A DNA stretch of 21,505 nucleotides from an uncultured Muribaculaceae bacterium (GTDB lineage Bacteria > Bacteroidota > Bacteroidia > Bacteroidales > Muribaculaceae), in the NCBI GenBank assembly GCA_910577355.1, contig CAJTMY010000009.1:1-21505 (forward strand), written 5' to 3'. Both the position numbers and the translations under genes were made by a program. The notes under the pieces were generated by a model, which did no database searches, had not been told where the DNA came from, and was given only the letters and a program-made list of their open reading frames with translations. This document shows positions 15,678-21,505 of the stretch, one piece after another (position 1 is the stretch's first letter; each line of letters begins with the position of its first letter).

Positions 15678-17735
15678 CTATTTCACCTGTGCGCCGGGCG
15701 ATACGGGTGCCGACGGCGCCATGAGCACGAGCGAGCCGTCGGCGTTCTCGGCCGACAGGATCATTCCCTGCGAGGTGATGCCGCGCAGTTTGCGCGGTGG
15801 CAGATTGGCTATAAACACCACCTGACTGCCTACGAGTTTTTCTGGCTCTGGATAATGGGCGGCTATACCGCTCACTATGGTGCGGGGGGTACCGGTGCCA
15901 TCGTCAATGGTAAACTGCAACAGTTTATCTGCTTTTGGTACTTTCACACATGCGGTGACGGTGCCGACGCGGATGTCGGAGCGGCAGAATGTGTCGAAGT
16001 CGACATCGGGCTGCTGATCGGCGGGTTTCCAGCTTTTAAGCCTGTTTTCCTCCTTGATGCGGGCGAGACGGTCGGTCTGTGCCTTGATGGCGTCGTCCTC
16101 GATCTTCTCGAAAAGCAGCGACGCGGGAGCTATGGCTGTGCCCGCAGGAACTATCCCGACGACATCGAGGGCCGCGTCCCATTTCAGATCGGCGATGCGC
16201 AGGTCATCGGCCAGACGGTGTGCCATGAACGGCATGAACGGCTCACACACCACGGCCAGCGTACCGCATATCTGCATGGCGGTGTCAAGTATCACGGCCA
16301 CGCGCTCCATGTCGGTCTTGGCCACCTTCCACGGCTCTGTCTCCTGCAGGTAGCGGTTGCCGATACGAGCCACCTCCATGGCCTGCTTGAGAGCCTCGCG
16401 GAAGTGGAATGTCTCTATGGCGTCGGCACATGCAGCTACCGCCTCCCGCACATCGGCGACAGCCTTCATGTCAACAGCTTCGAGCGCACCGGACGCGGGT
16501 ACTATACCGTCGAAATATTTGTGTGTCAGCACCACGACGCGGTTCACGAAGTTGCCGAGGATGGCCACAAGCTCGCTGTTGTTGCGGGTCTGGAAGTCGC
16601 GCCATGTGAAGTCGTTGTCTTTAGTTTCGGGGGCATTGGCGATGAGCACGTAGCGGAGCACATCCTGCTTGCCCGGGAAGTCGGCGAGGTATTCGTGGAG
16701 CCATACGGCCCAGTTGCGCGAGGTGGATATCTTGTCGCCCTCGAGATTGAGGAACTCGTTGGCGGGAACGTTGTCGGGCAGCTGATATCCGTCGCCATAT
16801 GCCATTAGCATGGCCGGAAACACTATGCAGTGGAATACGATATTGTCCTTGCCTATGAAGTTTATGACCCGTGTCTCGGGATCTTTCCACCATTTCTCCC
16901 AGCTATCGGGATACAGTTCCTTGGTGTTGGATATGTAGCCGATAGGGGCATCAAACCACACGTATAGCACCTTGCCGTCTGCGCCTTCGACCGGCACGGG
17001 AACGCCCCAGTCGAGGTCGCGGCTCACGGCACGCGGCTGCAGGCCGAGGTCGAGCCAGGATTTGCACTGGCCGTACACATTGGTCTTCCATTCCTTATGT
17101 CCCTCGAGAATCCATTGCCGCAGAGCCGGCTCCCAACGGTCGAGCGGCAGATACCAGTGGCGGGTCTCGCGCAGCACCGGAACATTGCCGGTGATGGCGC
17201 TGTGCGGATTGATGAGGTCGGTGGCGTTGAGCGAGGTACCGCACTTCTCGCATTGGTCGCCATAGGCTCCCTGGGCGTGGCAATGGGGGCATTCGCCGGT
17301 GACGTAACGATCGGCAAGGAATTGTCCCGCCTGCTCGTCGTATAGCTGCATCGATGTCTTCTCTATGAATTCGCCTTTGTCGTACATGCGGCGGAAGAAT
17401 TCGGATGCCGTATCCGTATGTATATCGCTTGTGGTGCGGGAATAGATATCAAACGATATGCCGAGGCCCTCCATAGAGTCGCGGATTATGGTGTGGTAGC
17501 GGTCAACGATATCCTGCGGCGTCACTCCTTCGGCCTTGGCCTTTATGGTGATGGGCACACCATGCTCGTCGCTGCCGCCTATCATGGCTACCTCGCGGCC
17601 GTTGAGGCGCAGATAACGTGCATAAATATCAGCGGGGACATATACTCCGGCCAAATGGCCTATGTGCACGGGGCCGTTGGCATAAGGGAGTGCTGTGGTG
17701 ATGAGTGTGCGTTTATATTGTTTTTCCATATTCAT
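15678..17735 (-). CDS. metG: Methionyl-tRNA synthetase
   Basis: This class I synthetase has PVHIGHLAG (HIGH motif) near residue 20, a zinc knuckle with two CxxC pairs (CPHCHAQGAYGDQCEKCG) at about 145-165, and KISTS as the KMSKS-type loop. Its C-terminal Trbp111/EMAP-like tRNA-binding domain begins near FCRSDIRVGTV. It charges initiator and elongator tRNA-Met. I chose the start at 17733-17735 (MNMEKQYKRTL, 685 aa); MEKQ at 17729 is equally possible. Longer readings run into the promoter and have no family counterpart. A consensus promoter lies 14 bp upstream and the gene probably leads the run down to the envC-like gene. Confidence 0.97.
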   Translation of the reverse strand: MNMEKQYKRTLITTALPYANGPVHIGHLAGVYVPADIYARYLRLNGREVAMIGGSDEHGVPITIKAKAEGVTPQDIVDRYHTIIRDSMEGLGISFDIYSRTTSDIHTDTASEFFRRMYDKGEFIEKTSMQLYDEQAGQFLADRYVTGECPHCHAQGAYGDQCEKCGTSLNATDLINPHSAITGNVPVLRETRHWYLPLDRWEPALRQWILEGHKEWKTNVYGQCKSWLDLGLQPRAVSRDLDWGVPVPVEGADGKVLYVWFDAPIGYISNTKELYPDSWEKWWKDPETRVINFIGKDNIVFHCIVFPAMLMAYGDGYQLPDNVPANEFLNLEGDKISTSRNWAVWLHEYLADFPGKQDVLRYVLIANAPETKDNDFTWRDFQTRNNSELVAILGNFVNRVVVLTHKYFDGIVPASGALEAVDMKAVADVREAVAACADAIETFHFREALKQAMEVARIGNRYLQETEPWKVAKTDMERVAVILDTAMQICGTLAVVCEPFMPFMAHRLADDLRIADLKWDAALDVVGIVPAGTAIAPASLLFEKIEDDAIKAQTDRLARIKEENRLKSWKPADQQPDVDFDTFCRSDIRVGTVTACVKVPKADKLLQFTIDDGTGTPRTIVSGIAAHYPEPEKLVGSQVVFIANLPPRKLRGITSQGMILSAENADGSLVLMAPSAPVSPGAQVK

Positions 17736-17748
17736 ATCTTTTAAAACG

Positions 17749-17779
17749 CAAAGGTACAAATTTCCGCATAATATCGCAA
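17749..17779 (-). promoter_or_regulatory. Bacteroidetes-type promoter of metG
   Basis: On the minus strand TTG (complement of 17777-17779), a 20-nt spacer and TACCTTTG (complement of 17749-17756) match the Bacteroidetes consensus. Transcription would begin very close to the metG start, giving a short leader. It also supports the short start choice for metG, since the longer reading would lie upstream of the promoter. Confidence 0.7.
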
Positions 17780-17888
17780 TGAAACAATCTGGAATGTTGA
17801 ATTTTGAATTTTGGCTATGGCGTAGGGCAGGCTCAACCGGCAAGTGCAAAAATACTGATTTTTTTTGAAGAATTGTTCTTTAGGTATT

Positions 17889-17927
17889 AAAAATCGCGTC
17901 ATGTCGCAGTGGCATGACGCGATTTTT
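17889..17927 (-). terminator. Intrinsic terminator of transketolase
   Basis: A perfect 15-bp inverted repeat pairs AAAAATCGCGTCATG (17889-17903) with CATGACGCGATTTTT (17913-17927) around a 9-nt loop. On the minus strand it starts 18 nt after the transketolase stop and ends in a run of T. It isolates transketolase from the metG promoter. Confidence 0.9.
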
Positions 17928-17944
17928 GAATTATGTGCAGTCTG

Positions 17945-19978
17945 TTACAGTGACATAAATTCTTTTATTCTGTGATAGATGTTCCGGGCGGTGAAACCAA
18001 ATTTTTCATCAAGAACTTTGTAGGGCGCAGAGGCACCGAAGCGTTCGAGTCCGAACACCTCGCCGTTGAAGCCTTTTATGCTTTGGAATACTGAGGGTAG
18101 ACCGGCGGTGAGTCCATAATGGGGTACGTCGGCGGGTAGCACTGAGGCACGGTAGTGGATCGACTGTTCGTTGAAGAGACCGATTGACGGCATGGATATC
18201 ACGCGGGCGGCTATGCCGTCGGCGGCAAGGAGTGCGGCGACTTCGCACAGCAGGGACACTTCCGAGCCGTTGGCGACGAGTACCACTTGCGGATCGGCGG
18301 GGTCGACGACGATGTAGCCGCCCCGGCGTGCCTGCTCGGCGTCGGCGTCACGGCCGGCGGAGGTAGTGGCAGGCAGTTCCTTGATGTCCTGGCGTGAAAG
18401 TATCAGGGCGGTGGGGGTGGCATCGTTATGCATGGCCATGTCCCAGCATACAGATGTCTCGGCGGCGTCGGCGGGGCGCAGTGCGAGCAGCGAGGGGCGA
18501 CCTTCGAAGTTGCGCACCTGTTCGAGGAGGCGTATCTGTGCTTCCTGCTCGACAGGTTCGTGTGTGGGGCCGTCTTCGCCTACGCGGAATGAGTCGTGTG
18601 TCCATACGTACTTGACGGGCAGCTCCATAAGGGCTGCCATGCGCACTGCGGGCTTCATATAGTCGGAGAATACAAAGAATGTGCCGCATGCGCCGATAAG
18701 GCCGCCATGGAGGGCTATGCCGTTCATGATGGATGCGAGTGTGAGTTCGCTTACGCCTGCCTGAAGGAACGCTCCGCTGAAGTCGCCTGCCGAGAGGGCA
18801 TGGGTTTTCTTGAGGAATCCGTCGGTCTTGTCGGAGTTGGCAAGGTCGGCCGAGGCTACAATCATGTTGCCGACATGTGTGGCGAGGTAGCCGAGGAAGT
18901 TGGCCGAGGCCTGACGTGTGGATATGTCGGCTTTGCGCTCGATGGAACGGTAGTCGAGAGCGGGTATGTCGCCTGCCATCCAGCTCTCGAATTCGGCTGC
19001 GATTGAGGGATTGGCGGCAGCCCATGCGGCATATTGGTCGCGGCGGGCGGCGACTATGCCGTCGAGTTCGCGGGCGCGGTTCTCATAAAGTTTCCGTGCT
19101 TCCTCAAATATCTCGAACGGTGCGTCGGGATTGCCGCCGAGGTTAGCGATAGTGGCGGCGAAGTCGGCACCGCTCTTGCCGAGGGGCTGTCCGTGTGTGG
19201 AGCATTGACCTTCGAAGCTCTCGCCGTCTGCCTTCACGGCGCCCTTACCCATGACGGTGCGGCCAATAATGAGTGTGGGGCGCATGGTCTCACGGCCGGC
19301 GCGTGTGAGGGCGTCGGCTATCTGCGCGGGATCGTTGCCGTCGATCTCAATGACGCTCCATCCCCAGGCACGATACTTGGCTGCCACATCTTCCTCGTCG
19401 ACTTCGGCGACGGTGGTGGAGAGCTGGATACCGTTGGCGTCGTAGAACATGACGAGCTGACTGAGTCCGAGGTGACCGGCGATACGGCCGGCTCCCTGTG
19501 AGATCTCTTCCTGTATGCCGCCGTCGCTTATGAATGCGTAGGTCTTGTGCGCGACAGCCTCGCCGAAGCGTGCCACGAGGAATCGCTCGGCTATGGCACA
19601 ACCTACGGCCATGGTATGACCCTGTCCGAGAGGACCGGAAGTATTTTCGATGCCTCGGCGGGGATCAACCTCGGGATGGCCGGGTGTGGGGCTGCCCCAC
19701 TGGCGGAACTGTTGCAGCTCGTCGAGTGTGAACTTGCCGGTGAGTGCGAGCACTGCATATAGCATGGGCGACATATGGCCGGGATCGAGGAAGAATCGGT
19801 CGCGTGCAAACCATGTGGGATCGGCAGGGTCATATACGAGAAATCCCGAGTACAGGACGTTGACGAAATCGGCGCCTCCCATGGCGCCTCCGGGATGTCC
19901 GGACTTGGCCTTTTCGACCATTGACGCGGCGAGAATGCGTATGTTGTCGGCCGCGCGGTTCATAACTGTTGTATCCAT
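17945..19978 (-). CDS. tkt: Transketolase
   Basis: This 677-aa protein has the complete single-chain transketolase layout. The N-terminal thiamine diphosphate domain shows GHPGGAMG at 27-34, GPLGQG at 115-120 and SDGGIQEE at 151-158. The pyrimidine-binding domain carries RVGEDGPTHEP with the catalytic Glu, and a C-terminal domain follows. The enzyme moves two-carbon units between sugar phosphates in the non-oxidative pentose phosphate pathway. The SDG form of the usual GDG thiamine motif is a mild variant. The start at 19978 lies 13 nt downstream of a hairpin that separates it from the MFS transporter gene. A near-consensus promoter element (TACCTTTT) falls inside that hairpin. Confidence 0.95.
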   Translation of the reverse strand: MDTTVMNRAADNIRILAASMVEKAKSGHPGGAMGGADFVNVLYSGFLVYDPADPTWFARDRFFLDPGHMSPMLYAVLALTGKFTLDELQQFRQWGSPTPGHPEVDPRRGIENTSGPLGQGHTMAVGCAIAERFLVARFGEAVAHKTYAFISDGGIQEEISQGAGRIAGHLGLSQLVMFYDANGIQLSTTVAEVDEEDVAAKYRAWGWSVIEIDGNDPAQIADALTRAGRETMRPTLIIGRTVMGKGAVKADGESFEGQCSTHGQPLGKSGADFAATIANLGGNPDAPFEIFEEARKLYENRARELDGIVAARRDQYAAWAAANPSIAAEFESWMAGDIPALDYRSIERKADISTRQASANFLGYLATHVGNMIVASADLANSDKTDGFLKKTHALSAGDFSGAFLQAGVSELTLASIMNGIALHGGLIGACGTFFVFSDYMKPAVRMAALMELPVKYVWTHDSFRVGEDGPTHEPVEQEAQIRLLEQVRNFEGRPSLLALRPADAAETSVCWDMAMHNDATPTALILSRQDIKELPATTSAGRDADAEQARRGGYIVVDPADPQVVLVANGSEVSLLCEVAALLAADGIAARVISMPSIGLFNEQSIHYRASVLPADVPHYGLTAGLPSVFQSIKGFNGEVFGLERFGASAPYKVLDEKFGFTARNIYHRIKEFMSL

Positions 19979-19991
19979 ATCCTATTATATA

Positions 19992-20034
19992 AGGGCCTTG
20001 CATACTCCGGGCGGAAAAAGGTATGCAAGGCCCT
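19992..20034 (-). terminator. Hairpin between transporter and transketolase genes
   Basis: A perfect 14-bp inverted repeat pairs AGGGCCTTGCATAC (19992-20005) with GTATGCAAGGCCCT (20021-20034), starting 14 nt after the transporter stop on the minus strand. The tail TTATATAA is only moderately U-rich. It may terminate the transporter transcript or stabilise its 3' end. It sits unusually close to the transketolase start. Confidence 0.6.
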
Positions 20035-20048
20035 GATTGTTCTGAAAA

Positions 20049-21401
20049 TCAAAGATTGCGGGCATCGAGCTCCTCGTCGTCGACCGGGATGTCGGTATTG
20101 ACGTTTTTCGAGCCGGATACGGCGTAGAAGAAGAGGTATGCGAGCATCGCTACGACGAGCCAATAGGATGTCATGTAGCCCACGGAGTTTGCAATGGCGT
20201 TCTGTATGAGCGGCATTACACCGCCGCCTACCACCATCATCATGAATATGCCGGAAGCCTGGGCGGTGTATTTGCCGAGACCTTCGACGGCGAGGTTGAA
20301 TATACCGCCCCACATCACGGATGTGCACAGGCCGCAGAGCACCAGCAGGAGTGCGGAGAAAGGCACCGAGGCCATGGAGAAGCCTTCCTCGACGCTATAT
20401 GCGGGCATCGACACACGGTAGGATGAAGGCATGAAGATGGCGCCGGCGATGAGGAATATGGCGAAGAGCGATACCACGGTGAGCTGTACTTTGCTCGATA
20501 TCTTTCCGGAGATGGCACTGGATACAAGACGTCCTACAAGCATCAGCAGCCAGTATATGGCCGCTATGCCGCCGGCAACAGCTGTGGCGTTGACGGTGAT
20601 GCCCGAGGCGGCGGAGTCGCTGAGGTAGAAGATGAGCACGCCGGGAATGCCGACCTCGATACCCACGTAGAAGAAGATGCCGATGACACCGAGCACGGTA
20701 TGCCGGAAATTCCAGGGGCTGTGGGCGTACTTGACTTTCTGCGCAGAGGTCTTGTTTGGCTCGGGTATGGCAACAGTCGAGATGACGAAGAAGGCAAATA
20801 CAAACACTCCCATTGCAATAAAGAGCAAGGGCGTGACATCGCTCATTGATGTGGTCTTTGTTACCTGACCGATAAGCATACCTACAAAAAGCGGTGTGAG
20901 GGTACCGGCAAGAGAGTTGAGCGAGCCACCTATCTGGATAAACTGGTTGCCCTGGTTGCCACCGCCACCGAGGAGGTTGAGCATGGGGTTGACAACAGTG
21001 TTGAGCATACATACACAGAAGCCGCAGATGAAAGCGCCCAGCAGATAGATTATGAAGTTGAGTGTCACCATGCTTTCGCCTACGGTGAATACGCCGGTCT
21101 CCGTGCCTACAAAGCTTGCAAGCCATTGAAACACGAGGCCCACGAAACCTACGACGAGCGCGTACAGGGCTGTCTTCTTATAACCGATGCGTACGAGAAG
21201 ATTGCCGGCCGGAATACCCATGAAGAGGTATGCGAGGAAGTTCATGAGGTTGCCGAGCATGCCCGACCATTCGTAATTGTTTTTCCATATCGTGCCGAGT
21301 GGTGCGGCCAGATTGGTAACGAAAGAAATCATGGCGAAGAGAAACATCATCGTGATAATGGCGATGACTTTTCCCTTCGGGTTGGCTTTTTGCGTTTCCA
21401 T
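20049..21401 (-). CDS. FucP-like MFS sugar transporter
   Basis: This protein of about 450 aa has around 12 hydrophobic segments typical of the major facilitator superfamily. It has features of the fucose/glucose/galactose permease (FHS) group, such as the NQFIQIGGSLNSLAGTLTPL stretch between membrane helices and GIPAGNLLVRIGYKK in an early loop. It is expected in the inner membrane as a proton-sugar symporter; the sugar cannot be deduced. I chose the ATG at 21399-21401 (METQKANPKGK), with 21422 (MTLK) as an alternative. The longer reading from 21473 would start upstream of the consensus promoter. Transketolase lies downstream, which may link uptake to pentose metabolism. Confidence 0.88.
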   Translation of the reverse strand: METQKANPKGKVIAIITMMFLFAMISFVTNLAAPLGTIWKNNYEWSGMLGNLMNFLAYLFMGIPAGNLLVRIGYKKTALYALVVGFVGLVFQWLASFVGTETGVFTVGESMVTLNFIIYLLGAFICGFCVCMLNTVVNPMLNLLGGGGNQGNQFIQIGGSLNSLAGTLTPLFVGMLIGQVTKTTSMSDVTPLLFIAMGVFVFAFFVISTVAIPEPNKTSAQKVKYAHSPWNFRHTVLGVIGIFFYVGIEVGIPGVLIFYLSDSAASGITVNATAVAGGIAAIYWLLMLVGRLVSSAISGKISSKVQLTVVSLFAIFLIAGAIFMPSSYRVSMPAYSVEEGFSMASVPFSALLLVLCGLCTSVMWGGIFNLAVEGLGKYTAQASGIFMMMVVGGGVMPLIQNAIANSVGYMTSYWLVVAMLAYLFFYAVSGSKNVNTDIPVDDEELDARNL

Positions 21402-21438
21402 TTGCAATATTTTTAAGGTCATTAAGGGTTTATAGGTA

Positions 21439-21469
21439 CAAAGGTAGCTTTTTTCTGATGGTCGTGCAA
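21439..21469 (-). promoter_or_regulatory. Bacteroidetes-type promoter of the sugar transporter
   Basis: On the minus strand TTG (complement of 21467-21469), a 20-nt spacer and TACCTTTG (complement of 21439-21446) match the Bacteroidetes promoter pattern. It would give a leader of about 30 nt before the chosen transporter start. Confidence 0.7.
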
Positions 21470-21505
21470 GCAAAACATGAAAAACTTATCATATAGAGTC
21501 GCCCC

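Noticed and set aside
15651..16808. A 385-codon open frame on the plus strand opposite metG
   Set aside because: It lies entirely antisense to a clear methionyl-tRNA synthetase gene and its translation has no recognisable domain. GC-rich coding DNA often leaves such frames open.

Overview
The window looks like a chromosomal segment of a Bacteroidales bacterium, probably a gut Muribaculaceae-type organism (family placement is inference). Several predicted promoters follow the Bacteroidetes pattern TTG/TTTG-N19-20-TAnnTTTG. Other signs are a DUF4292 lipoprotein, a type IX secretion-like C-terminal domain, and Bacteroides-style mobilization genes. A junction near the tRNA-Phe gene at 9448-9520 divides the window in two.

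Left part (1 to about 9447) is a mobile or mobilizable element. Plus-strand backbone genes come first: an excisionase-like helix-turn-helix protein, an SF3-type primase/helicase, a DUF3408-like protein, a MobC-like relaxosome protein and a MobA/MobP-family relaxase. A candidate iteron/origin region (1714-1909) follows the helicase gene and a candidate oriT (2836-2908) precedes mobC. A strong bidirectional hairpin (4780-4817) closes this module. Cargo genes on the minus strand follow: metallophosphoesterase, RNase J-like beta-CASP metallo-beta-lactamase hydrolase, PD-(D/E)XK-like protein, a 233-aa unknown protein and two small proteins. The three enzyme genes form a tight operon with its own consensus promoter and are the best candidate here for an undescribed system, perhaps defence. 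No integrase is visible; it presumably lies left of the window.

Junction (8915-9447): no convincing gene, but several GTGGTGAC-type repeats in direct and inverted orientation, then a terminator hairpin and the 3' end of tRNA-Phe. The tRNA 3' end faces the element, as expected for tRNA-targeted integration.

Right part (9448-21505) is GC-richer host backbone, all on the minus strand. metG, an L-asparaginase gene, a mini T9SS-CTD protein gene, dut, a TPR protein gene, a DUF4292 lipoprotein gene and an envC-like gene run nearly end to end from a consensus metG promoter. Upstream lie transketolase, with a strong terminator after it, and a FucP-like MFS sugar transporter with a consensus promoter at the window edge. 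These are housekeeping functions: translation, nucleotide sanitation, cell envelope/division, pentose phosphate metabolism and sugar uptake.
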